This document shows positions 43,817 through 51,024 of a DNA stretch of 64,000 nt, piece by piece; position 1 is the stretch's first letter; each line of letters opens with the position of its first letter. Below the pieces are notes generated by a model. The model was not told where the DNA came from, did no database searches, and saw only the letters and a program-made list of their open reading frames with translations. The position numbers were made by a program, and so were the translations under genes. The stretch is taken from the NCBI GenBank assembly GCA_028279945.1, contig JANQMT010000092.1:12743-76742 (forward strand), written 5' to 3'. The stretch is from JAKSCF01 sp028279945. GTDB lineage: Bacteria > Bacillota > Clostridia > Peptostreptococcales > JAAYPU01.

Positions 43817-43837
43817 TTAACTCTACTCCTTTACTAA

Positions 43838-43858
43838 AACCCAGATTATCCATAATCA
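43838..43858. repeat. Partial copy of the AACCCAGATTAT hairpin element
   Basis: AACCCAGATTATCCATAATC matches the outer arm of the 45803-45873 inverted repeat. Both lie about 20 bases before a minus-strand start codon (adaptor gene here, cbrA there). The minus-strand GATAAT here can serve as a -10 element with TTGTGA 18 bases upstream. Confidence 0.5.
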
Positions 43859-43908
43859 ATTCCAAAATTCACAAATGAACTGTGGAAAACTGACCGCCTT
43901 TTCCCAAA

Positions 43909-43943
43909 AACTAAAAAATTTTGAGATTACTCTCAAATTTTTT
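43909..43943 (-). terminator. Terminator between the TetR gene and the RND genes
   Basis: TTTGAGA-TTAC-TCTCAAA with a T run on the minus strand. The efflux genes would need readthrough or the possible promoter just downstream. Confidence 0.75.
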
Positions 43944-43954
43944 TGATAAAACTT

Positions 43955-44557
43955 CTATTTTATTCTTTCATGAAGCGGTATAACGTAATTATCTTTGTAT
44001 AATTCCATAAAAAGTTCCCAAAGTTCTTCTTTATCATAATTATATTTTTCAGCGAAAAAATCTTCAAAAACCACATACATATGAAACGGCATACTTCCAA
44101 AAAACAAAAATTCTATGATAAATTTCATTTGCGTTTTTTCATCATCCTTACAATGTTTTTCAGAACGAGCCTTTAGATATTCTAAAAATGAATCCATATA
44201 TAGAGGTGTCTGGTTTTCTTTATGGGTAGCCTTTAGGAATTCCTGCATCATAATCCGTATAATATCGCTTCTGCCCCTAACCTTTTCAGCTATTTTCTCA
44301 ATTATGCTCATCATATAATCCAGAGTAAACTCTTGTGCGCTGTCGCTCATTTTTTGATGCATTTCATATAGGTCATCGGTGCCGTTTGCTAATATTTCGG
44401 TTAATATATCTTCTTTTTTTTCAAAATAATAATATATTAAAGACTTTGCCACACCAACCTCTTTGGCCAAGCGACCCACACTGGTTGCTTCGTATCCATC
44501 TTTAGAAAACAAATGTTTTGCGGTTTCTAAAATAGCCGTTTTGGAATCATCTTCCAT
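43955..44557 (-). CDS. TetR family regulator of the RND operon
   Basis: About 200 residues with the TetR N-terminal helix-turn-helix: ILETAKHLFSKDGYEATSVG then LAKEVGVAKSLIYYYFEKKE. The C-terminal helical domain would bind an inducer, probably a pump substrate. I start at the ATG at 44557 because GAAAGG lies at good spacing; the ATG at 44566 overlaps that site. A GACC-TATC-GGTC dyad just after the promoter's -10 is the likely autoregulatory operator. It is first in a block with adaptor, pump and methyltransferase. Confidence 0.88.
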   Translation of the reverse strand: MEDDSKTAILETAKHLFSKDGYEATSVGRLAKEVGVAKSLIYYYFEKKEDILTEILANGTDDLYEMHQKMSDSAQEFTLDYMMSIIEKIAEKVRGRSDIIRIMMQEFLKATHKENQTPLYMDSFLEYLKARSEKHCKDDEKTQMKFIIEFLFFGSMPFHMYVVFEDFFAEKYNYDKEELWELFMELYKDNYVIPLHERIK

Positions 44558-44581
44558 TCGCACCATCCTTTCAATTAATTT

Positions 44582-44604
44582 AAGATAGACCTATCGGTCA
44601 GCTT
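44582..44604. promoter_or_regulatory. TetR operator
   Basis: AAGATAGACC-TATC-GGTCAGCTT, an inverted repeat with GACC/GGTC core, placed right after the -10 element of the TetR gene promoter. Confidence 0.7.
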
Positions 44605-44605
44605 A

Positions 44606-44634
44606 AGTATATACTTTTTTATATCATATGTCAA
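44606..44634 (-). promoter_or_regulatory. Sigma-A promoter of the TetR-RND operon
   Basis: Minus strand: TTGACA (44634-44629), 17-base spacer, TATACT (44611-44606). The Fur-like box overlaps the -35 edge and the TetR operator follows the -10. Confidence 0.8.
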
Positions 44635-44651
44635 TAATGATTCTCATTTTC
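44633..44651. promoter_or_regulatory. Fur-like box of the TetR-RND operon
   Basis: AATAATGATTCTCATTTTC, 15 of 19 matches; it abuts the -35 hexamer. Confidence 0.65.
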
Positions 44652-44706
44652 ATTTATGCTTTTTAATAAAGAGATGGTTGAATTTAGTATTTTTCTTTAT
44701 GTTGCT

Positions 44707-45783
44707 TTATGCGTCCTTTTCTGTATGTAAATTCATGCTTAAGACGCCTGTTTTCATAACTGCTTTTCGGAGCAATGTATGGTACATAAAGGGTGACTTC
44801 ATATTTTTCAACATAATATTTGCTCTTAATTTCTTACAATTGTGATGATAATTTTTTATAACATTTGAGCTGCAGTTATTCAGCGCATCAGAAAGTGCTA
44901 TAGCACTCCGCATAGCATAGCTGAAGCCTTCTGCAGAACTAGGACTGATAAATCCGGCACTTTCACCTAAAAGAAAAATGTTTTTTTCTCCTAATGCAAG
45001 ATTTTTCACTGATGTGGGTCGTAAGATATAAGCGCCTTCACGGTGTTCTAATTCGCCTAATTTAAAACCTTTATTCATCAGTTTTTCCTTCAATAGTTGA
45101 AACTTTTCATTGACTTTGTCTCTAAAGGGAATAGCAGATCCTACTATGACACATTCCTCTTTGGGTATGGTCCATGAATAGAAATCTGTTATTTCACTAT
45201 CAAAAATAGTTGTAAAGTAAGGCATTGCAGGTTTTATACGATACCATTCCTGTATTGATGCATACTTTTCAATTTGATCCTTACCTATCAGCTTCTTACG
45301 AATCAGTGAAGCACCGCCATCTGCACCTACTAAGCACTTCGTATTCACTTTATACTGGCTGCTACCCTTAGAATAAATAACATCAATACTTCCATCTGAT
45401 TTTTTCTCATAATTTTTAAATACAGTTCCAAATTCTTTATTTACATTTTGAGGTATTAAATCCACCAGCCATTGATCAAATTCTTCCCTATCCACATTGA
45501 TATAATGCCTTTGATAATATCTTTCTATCCGGTTATCAAAATCCAATGTTCTTACAGTAAATAGCTGAGGGCCTACAAGGGTTTCTTTTGGAACGCCTAG
45601 CCCCAATTGCGCGATGACCTTCTGTGCATCCGGTGCCAGCAATCCACCACAGCACTTTACTATCTGTCTGTCTTTATGATTGAATAACCGCTTATCTAAA
45701 AGTAATATTTTATAAACTTTCTTAAGCAGTCTCGCCAGCGTCGCTCCGGCCGGGCCACCCCCGACAATAACAATATCGTACAT
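44707..45783 (-). CDS. cbrA: CbrA-like FAD-dependent oxidoreductase (geranylgeranyl-reductase class)
   Basis: 358 residues. The FAD-binding Rossmann motif VGGGPAGATLA is at residues 7-17, a second nucleotide motif is VGADGGASLIR, and GESAGFISPSSAEGFSYAM lies near residue 280. The blocks CCGGLLAPDAQK, YYQRHYINVDREEFDQW and FDSEITDFYSWTIP match Escherichia coli CbrA by memory. The class reduces isolated double bonds in isoprenoid or tetrapyrrole-linked substrates (BchP/ChlP) or passes electrons; CbrA's own substrate is not known. It is alone behind a conserved hairpin leader, between the RND operon and a cupin gene. Confidence 0.82.
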   Translation of the reverse strand: MYDIVIVGGGPAGATLARLLKKVYKILLLDKRLFNHKDRQIVKCCGGLLAPDAQKVIAQLGLGVPKETLVGPQLFTVRTLDFDNRIERYYQRHYINVDREEFDQWLVDLIPQNVNKEFGTVFKNYEKKSDGSIDVIYSKGSSQYKVNTKCLVGADGGASLIRKKLIGKDQIEKYASIQEWYRIKPAMPYFTTIFDSEITDFYSWTIPKEECVIVGSAIPFRDKVNEKFQLLKEKLMNKGFKLGELEHREGAYILRPTSVKNLALGEKNIFLLGESAGFISPSSAEGFSYAMRSAIALSDALNNCSSNVIKNYHHNCKKLRANIMLKNMKSPFMYHTLLRKAVMKTGVLSMNLHTEKDA

Positions 45784-45802
45784 TTAATCTCTCCTTGATT
45801 CA

Positions 45803-45873
45803 AACCCAGATTATTCACGATAAACTACAAAATACTTGTACCTTTTTAGTAGTTTCCATGAATAATCTGGGTT
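45803..45873. repeat. 71-bp inverted repeat before cbrA
   Basis: AACCCAGATTATTCA (45803-45817) pairs perfectly with TGAATAATCTGGGTT (45859-45873); inside it AACTAC pairs with GTAGTT. It covers the cupin stop codon and ends 20 bases before the cbrA start, so it may act as a terminator, leader structure or operator. Confidence 0.8.
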
Positions 45874-46171
45874 AAATTTTGATAACAAATACTTCAGTAT
45901 GTTCTTCCCCTTTATTTCCTAAGATGGTTTCAATCCCTTTTTTCACGTGAACAACTTGTCCGGGCTGATATACCTTTTCTTCTTCATCCTCTACAGTTAA
46001 GGAAAGGTTTCCTTGCATAATAATGATGTATACCATAGCATCTGTCGGATGTTTGGGAAAGACTTTACCCGGTTCAATCACTACATGGTTCAGCATTAAG
46101 TTTTCATCTGTCAATATATTTTCAAACAGGTCCTCTTTTGTTATGGAATAATTAAAAACTTCGCTCTTCAT
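45872..46171 (-). CDS. Small cupin-domain protein
   Basis: 99 residues forming a single cupin barrel: PGKVFPKHPTDAMVYIIIMQGNL-type motif 1 (the metal-site positions HPTDAMVYIIIMQG have one His) and a later GQVVHVKKG motif 2. With few histidine ligands it may bind a small molecule or metal without being an enzyme. The ribosome site is AAAAGGAG. It lies just upstream of cbrA and may be cotranscribed with it through the hairpin leader. The role is unknown. Confidence 0.7.
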   Translation of the reverse strand: MKSEVFNYSITKEDLFENILTDENLMLNHVVIEPGKVFPKHPTDAMVYIIIMQGNLSLTVEDEEEKVYQPGQVVHVKKGIETILGNKGEEHTEVFVIKI

Positions 46172-46194
46172 GGCTAATCTCCTTTTAAAATTTG

Positions 46195-46328
46195 TTATAT
46201 CATATACGCATACATGTCTTCTACTTTTTCATTCATATACTTTTGCATATCACTAATGGCTTGATTGTAAATGTGATTTCCAGTACTGCCATTTTTCTCT
46301 GTTCTTTAGAAAGTTCAATCTTAGTCAT
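46195..46328 (-). pseudogene. Internally deleted DUF2164 gene remnant
   Basis: A good ribosome site (TGGAGGA) leads into ATG 46328 and MTKIELSKEQRKMAV, the usual N-terminus of DUF2164 proteins. After a frame change the sequence continues as HIYNQAISDMQKYMNEKVED to a TAA at 46195, which matches the family C-terminus. The conserved centre with the EEREEEIG-type acidic block is missing. The total length (134 bases) is not a multiple of three. Intact members are about 80 residues. This looks like an internal deletion of roughly 35 codons. Confidence 0.6.
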
Positions 46329-46377
46329 AATAGTCCTCCATTTTTTATCTACACTACCTTATTTATTTTATATCAAT

Positions 46378-47073
46378 TTAATCGGTTTGCATATAGCCTG
46401 ACTTATCCATATAGGCTTGAATGTGTTTAACCCTATCCATTCTTCCTCGTTTTCTGTTTATATTAAGCTGTAATACTAAAGGCGGGACTTTTATTTCAAA
46501 CCCTCTCCAATTAACACTCTCTAAATGATTTTTAGCGTACGGCCCGCAATCGATAGGCTCCGGATCATCTAAACAGGGGTTGGGATCAGAAGCAATATCT
46601 ATTCTGGCATGATGGAAAATAACACCGAAATCCTTTGTCAACCAGCCTCCGGTATCGATGATCGGCTCTACGATATGGTCAGCAAAAATATCACTTATTT
46701 CACTGACATGTTTAGAATCAATCATAATATCAACATCATGAGGGTTTAACGGAATGCCTCTTATGCAAGCTGCGCAGCTGCCGGTTAACCACCAATCTAC
46801 GCCTGTACCATGAACTTCCTTAACAAATTCATAAAGCGCTGTTTCCCAGGGAATAGGCTTAAAATACCCTAATTGATCAAACATTTCTTGTGCATTTCTT
46901 TTATAATTGACCTTGATCTTTTCAAGATTTGGGATATCTTTTGAAAATCTTTTAATATAGGTGTTCCCATCTTTTTCATAAAAACACATTTTAAATACTT
47001 CCTCATATTTTAGGTCGAATTCTGATAATGTAAAAACAACATCCTGTCCACATTTTTGAAAAGTAATTTGCAT
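46378..47073 (-). CDS. Nucleotidyltransferase-fold protein
   Basis: 231 residues. The C-terminal half has a minimal nucleotidyltransferase core: WWLTGSCAACIRGIPL followed by NPHDVDIMID, giving the G-S and D-x-D metal-binding motifs, and later RIDIASDPNP as the third acidic strand. The N-terminal 90 residues are a separate helical region. Such proteins may modify RNA, proteins or antibiotics; the target cannot be named. The ribosome site is AAAGGAGAA. It follows the nitrogenase-like operon after a strong terminator and a 210-base gap in which I see no credible gene. Confidence 0.65.
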   Translation of the reverse strand: MQITFQKCGQDVVFTLSEFDLKYEEVFKMCFYEKDGNTYIKRFSKDIPNLEKIKVNYKRNAQEMFDQLGYFKPIPWETALYEFVKEVHGTGVDWWLTGSCAACIRGIPLNPHDVDIMIDSKHVSEISDIFADHIVEPIIDTGGWLTKDFGVIFHHARIDIASDPNPCLDDPEPIDCGPYAKNHLESVNWRGFEIKVPPLVLQLNINRKRGRMDRVKHIQAYMDKSGYMQTD

Positions 47074-47283
47074 AATATTCTCCTTTTATACACTTTTTTT
47101 GAGATCGGCAATATGCCTTTATCACATACTACCTTTAGCCGGTATCCTGTATAGAAACACAGCATATCATACAAACTATCGGATGGTCTTGATTTGAGTT
47201 GCAAAGATATTAAATCACTTTACATTCTAATTTCTTTTCAAAACCTTATATTTTCAGTATAATACTTCTATATAAATAGATGC

Positions 47284-47329
47284 AAATAAAAAGACGGGGT
47301 GATCTTGAATCTTTTAGGATCACCCCGCC
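47284..47329 (-). terminator. Strong terminator after the nitrogenase-like operon
   Basis: GGCGGGGTGATC pairs with GATCACCCCGTC on the minus strand around a 13-base loop, followed by a T run. One of the strongest hairpins in the window. Confidence 0.9.
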
Positions 47330-47391
47330 TATGGCCTGGCAGTATCGTAATGCTGAGCCTGCTTGTTCGTCCCTCATGGGTTTGATGAATC
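47330..47391 (-). ncRNA. GC-rich structured segment before the terminator (possible riboswitch)
   Basis: The 62 bases between the last operon gene and the terminator are far richer in G+C than neighbouring gaps. The minus strand contains CAAACCCATGAGGGACG (a CCC/GGG hairpin), then AAGC and a CAGCAT/ATACTG hairpin within GGC/GCC. The AAACC...GGGACG...AAGC order recalls the cyclic-di-GMP-I (GEMM) core, but the flanking consensus and closing helix are not there. It could be an expression platform for the downstream gene or simply part of the 3-prime end structure. Confidence 0.25.
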
Positions 47392-48546
47392 TTAATTATA
47401 TCCCTCAGCTGCTGCTCTTGATGGATTTAAAATTTTATCAACCTCATCATCGGTTAAGTCATATTGATAGAAATCTTGATAATATATTTTGATTTCTTCT
47501 TTGATATCGTAATCATTAAAAATTTCAGGATAATTCTTTTGAGCTAACCACTTTAACATCAACGGAGAGTCACCACAAGGCGGGAACCATCTGTATATAC
47601 CCAACGGTATTTTATAAACCTGCTTATTTTTAACAGCCTTTAAATTGCTCCAATCCTGCCCATCAATGGTGTTGTTATATAGATCTTCCGGTTGTACATC
47701 TGTAAAGTTAGATATGTAAATGATCTCCGGGTCCCATACATATATTTGTTCCATGTTAACCGGCTTTTTGATGTCAATATCGTTTTCCGCTACATCAACA
47801 GCACCTGTCGCTTTCAGCCAATGATTGCCGAAGAATCCTTTTCCGGATACAACAATATTTTTCTCAGCCATTGTAAAAATCATTAAGCCCTGTATTTTAT
47901 CTTCTTCTTTTAAATCCACTAACTTTTCATCAATGTCCTTTTGAACTTGACGACCATAGTCTATGACTTTTGCTGCTTTTTCTTCTTGATTGGTAATTTG
48001 TCCTAATAGTTCTAACCATGAATTTAATGTTTCTACAGAATCCCCTTGGGCGATGGACATGGTTTTTATACCAACAGCATTTATTCCTGTTCCCTCAATG
48101 GTTTCTAAATTACCGCCACCTGAGTCACCATACATAAATACAAGATCAGGATCTAGGCTGATTAACTCTTCCACATTTAGCTCATCTCCACTAATAAAAC
48201 CTGTAGAAGCATCCAAAATTGAAGGGGCTAACTTTTTGAGTATTGAGTTTTCTGCTGCACTTTTGGATGCAGGATGTATCCCTACAATCTCATCAGTAGA
48301 ACCTGTTGCTAAATACCATACAGCCGGGAAAGGTAGTATTCTTCCGGTTACTATTTTTTCTATCTTCTCAGGAATTTCAACTTGCCGTCCATTTTGATCC
48401 GTTATCACCTTGGGTACATTTTCTTCTGCTCCTGCTTCAACAGGTGTTTCTTCCCCAGTTTGAACCTCACCTGTATCTTGTGCACACCCTGCTGCTGCTA
48501 AGCACAGCACCATCACTAAAAATAAAGTCAATATTTTTTTTAGCAT
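47392..48546 (-). CDS. FecB-type substrate-binding lipoprotein (copy 2), end of nitrogenase-like operon
   Basis: 384 residues, lipobox AAAGC (Cys21), a short acidic linker, then the two-lobed binding fold. The signature RWFPPCGDSPLMLKW is shared with copies 1 and 3; the Ser of the others is Cys here. Its start overlaps the end of the NifK-like gene (ATG inside VAVC-stop), so it is translationally coupled to a cytoplasmic reductase, an unusual place for a binding protein. It is the second binding protein of the operon and may offer a different ligand or redox form to the same permease. Confidence 0.88.
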   Translation of the reverse strand: MLKKILTLFLVMVLCLAAAGCAQDTGEVQTGEETPVEAGAEENVPKVITDQNGRQVEIPEKIEKIVTGRILPFPAVWYLATGSTDEIVGIHPASKSAAENSILKKLAPSILDASTGFISGDELNVEELISLDPDLVFMYGDSGGGNLETIEGTGINAVGIKTMSIAQGDSVETLNSWLELLGQITNQEEKAAKVIDYGRQVQKDIDEKLVDLKEEDKIQGLMIFTMAEKNIVVSGKGFFGNHWLKATGAVDVAENDIDIKKPVNMEQIYVWDPEIIYISNFTDVQPEDLYNNTIDGQDWSNLKAVKNKQVYKIPLGIYRWFPPCGDSPLMLKWLAQKNYPEIFNDYDIKEEIKIYYQDFYQYDLTDDEVDKILNPSRAAAEGYN

Positions 48547-49703
48547 ACCGCCACCTCTTTCATATGTTTTTCTATAATTTCAAGTCCTTTTTCTCCGGTG
48601 TAAAGTATCTCATGATCCCAATAAATTCTACTGGATACTGCCAAATGTGGTATTTCAATATATTTATCTTCATTTTCCCGGCTTATCAACCTTTTAAACA
48701 AAGGATCGCCTATGTATTGTTGATAATTTTCCTTTTCCAGCAGTGCTTGTAAAGCATTTTCCGAATCTAAAAATTCATCCTTTTCTTCCATCAGACTTTT
48801 TTCCATTTGGAAAAAAGAAACCACTTTGATATTTTGAATACCATACTCCAGCTTTATGGCATTTCGATATGAATTTGCCCATACCTGCTCACCGATGATT
48901 AATATGTCCTTTATATTGTTCACTTTACTTTTGGGATGACTATCCACATTCGGTTTGGCATCAAGGATGTCACCGGCTAATTGATCGGATAACCGGCTCC
49001 CAATGGGCACACCCACCCTATACGGCATGTCAAATTCATCTTTCATATATTTTGCAGCTTCTAATCCTGATATTGAAACCACCAGATTCATGCTCCCTTG
49101 CAGAGAATTTTTTATTTCATCTAAAGTCGTACCCATGCTCCAACAAGCATTAATGCTGATCCCCCTTTTTTCTAAAGCCTTTATGATGTGATAGACCTGC
49201 ATTTCATTCCAGTAATCCAAAGGCGTAGCTCCGATGATATTCACACTGTTGGATATTCTTACATCGGTTTTATTAAGCATTTTTTTTGCCATGGTTAGAA
49301 AAGCTTGTGAAGCGCCTTTTTCGTATGTGGCGGTTCCTGTCGTATCAAAATGATAAACCGGTACATTGTATTTTTCAGATATTTTTCTGGCTGCCGATTG
49401 TTGGTCTATCCCAATGACAGCCGGCACCGGTGTAGAAGATATAACAACGAAGTCTTCCTTATCATTGTTTAAACGGTCTACTATATAAACATCGTCTCCC
49501 ATAATGGCGTTAATCTCTCTGATGCCTGTGCTGAATAAACTCTTATTGCTATTAAAAAATCTTGGCTCATCATATCCTGTTACATTACCGGTACAGCCAT
49601 CTGCACCATTAATTAAAGTAGCACCTCCCAGTTCAAAAAAAACAGAACTGACGCCTGAATAGTCAGGTGCAAAGGGTGGTAATATGCTATATAACGTCTT
49701 CAT
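48540..49703 (-). CDS. Nitrogenase-like reductase subunit, NifK/NifN/BchB-type
   Basis: 387 residues from the ATG at 49703, which follows TAAGGAGGCG; a longer frame would overlap the previous gene by 119 bases. The nitrogenase component 1 fold is suggested by the N-terminal PPFAPDYSGVSSVFFELGG and GADGCTGN, IIGATPLDYWNEMQ and repeated Rossmann-like strands. Of the three N-terminal cluster cysteines of NifK only one remains (Cys37, GADGC); the first position is Asp/Tyr and the third is STP in VVISSTPVP. Cys37 matches the place of the Asp36 cluster ligand of BchB. No FeMo-cofactor site is expected on this subunit. It should pair with the NifD-like protein encoded upstream. Confidence 0.82.
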   Translation of the reverse strand: MKTLYSILPPFAPDYSGVSSVFFELGGATLINGADGCTGNVTGYDEPRFFNSNKSLFSTGIREINAIMGDDVYIVDRLNNDKEDFVVISSTPVPAVIGIDQQSAARKISEKYNVPVYHFDTTGTATYEKGASQAFLTMAKKMLNKTDVRISNSVNIIGATPLDYWNEMQVYHIIKALEKRGISINACWSMGTTLDEIKNSLQGSMNLVVSISGLEAAKYMKDEFDMPYRVGVPIGSRLSDQLAGDILDAKPNVDSHPKSKVNNIKDILIIGEQVWANSYRNAIKLEYGIQNIKVVSFFQMEKSLMEEKDEFLDSENALQALLEKENYQQYIGDPLFKRLISRENEDKYIEIPHLAVSSRIYWDHEILYTGEKGLEIIEKHMKEVAVC

Positions 49704-49713
49704 CAGCGCCTCC

Positions 49714-51024
49714 TTAAATAACCATTCCCGAATGATACATTTCCATCCTAAAATCTTGCTGCTTCTCAAGGGTTTCAGCCATTCTGGCATATAAGGTTTC
49801 TGTTCCTTTGAAGCCATAGAGCTGTTCGTCAACCGCTAAGGGTACTGTTTTAGAGCCGGAGCAAAAGTAACCTGCATCAAAACCAATGGCTAAGTCAACA
49901 CATATGTCTTCTAACAAAAATTTTGACATGGACGGATTGGTTGTCGAGTAAACTTTTATATAGCCGGCGTTTTCTTCTAACCACTGTACATGTTTAACAT
50001 CAGACGGCAGCAATTGGTCTGCAAAAACAAAGGGTACACGAAAACCTCTTTCAACAAATTCTCTTGCGGCTTCAAAGGGACATACATTTGCGGTTGCACC
50101 TACTGCTATAGACGCGCCCTTTAGTTTACGCAAATAACCTCTAACAACCTCTTCGCATCTTGCTTTATGGGTCCCATAATTTAAGTGAATGTTTAAATGC
50201 TTTTCCATTAGCTTGTAATTTTCTTCGATACCTTCTATTCTGTAAGACACAGGTAATTCAATAAATGGAATACCCAGTTTTTTTTCCATTTCTAATGCAG
50301 CAATTATTCCACCGGGCTTGATTAAAAAATTATATTTTGACCGGCTCATCTCTTGAAAAGCTTCATAAGTTTCACAATCACTTATATGCAGCAGTTGATC
50401 CATACCTGCCTGCCTAAAAAGGTCATGTATCTCACTGTCATTTGAAATATTTGCAAAACTCCCTATAATATTGATGGTGTTATTTTTTTGGGGAGATGGC
50501 TTTAGATAATCATAAATGGTTTTCTGAATCAATAACTCCGGAGGCCTCTTACTCTCCTTTCTGATAGGATTCATTTTTCCAATTTGTACATCCAATTGAT
50601 ATTTACTTCGTAACTGCTCTGCCATTCCCAAATAGTCTGACCCCAGCAAATCGTCAGTACAAGTTGAACATAGAACCATTGCTTTGGGTTTTTGACTCAG
50701 TTTGGTCATTATTTCATCTACAGCAGCATCTATTCTATGCATGTGTCCCCCGGTGACAATATCTACCTCCGACATGTATAAATAATACAGTTGCTTATCG
50801 TACTCATGCATAATAGAAGCGATGGCACCATGCCGTCCGCATCCCTGAGGAATAACGAATAAAACAATTGCCTCCGGTACCAGGCACGCAACCCGCACTA
50901 CGCCGAATCCCCCAACACTTGGTGCGCAGTAATGCAATATATTCTTGGGGAAGATTTGATTATTTCTTTTTTTAACTTCTTCTCTTAGGGCTGTTATAGG
51001 AATACTCTTTATCTCTTGATTCAT
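49714..51024 (-). CDS. Nitrogenase-like reductase subunit, NifD/NifE/BchN-type
   Basis: 436 residues of the nitrogenase component 1 family. Cluster-type cysteines are Cys33 (HYCAPSVGG), Cys62 (PQGCGRHG) and Cys119/122 (VLCSTCTDDLLGSD), the three positions used in NifD and BchN; the Cys-Thr-Asp-Asp-Leu-Leu-Gly block after the last is typical. The C-terminal half lacks the NifD FeMo-cofactor motifs around Cys275 and His442 as far as I can see. Its ATG overlaps the NifH-like stop (ATGA). Together with the NifK-like subunit it probably holds one [4Fe-4S] cluster and a substrate pocket. The substrate is unknown. Confidence 0.85.
   Translation of the reverse strand: MNQEIKSIPITALREEVKKRNNQIFPKNILHYCAPSVGGFGVVRVACLVPEAIVLFVIPQGCGRHGAIASIMHEYDKQLYYLYMSEVDIVTGGHMHRIDAAVDEIMTKLSQKPKAMVLCSTCTDDLLGSDYLGMAEQLRSKYQLDVQIGKMNPIRKESKRPPELLIQKTIYDYLKPSPQKNNTINIIGSFANISNDSEIHDLFRQAGMDQLLHISDCETYEAFQEMSRSKYNFLIKPGGIIAALEMEKKLGIPFIELPVSYRIEGIEENYKLMEKHLNIHLNYGTHKARCEEVVRGYLRKLKGASIAVGATANVCPFEAAREFVERGFRVPFVFADQLLPSDVKHVQWLEENAGYIKVYSTTNPSMSKFLLEDICVDLAIGFDAGYFCSGSKTVPLAVDEQLYGFKGTETLYARMAETLEKQQDFRMEMYHSGMVI

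Noticed and set aside
47010..47204. 64-codon minus-strand frame beginning QLKSRPSDSLYDML
   Set aside because: It has no ribosome site, starts at TTG and runs out of frame into the nucleotidyltransferase gene. The first half looks protein-like and might be a gene remnant, but I cannot tie it to a family.
47330..47391. Confident cyclic-di-GMP-I riboswitch
   Set aside because: Only AAACC, GGGACG and AAGC match in order; the GNRA tetraloop, the flanking consensus and a closing P1 helix are missing, so it is listed only as a structured segment.
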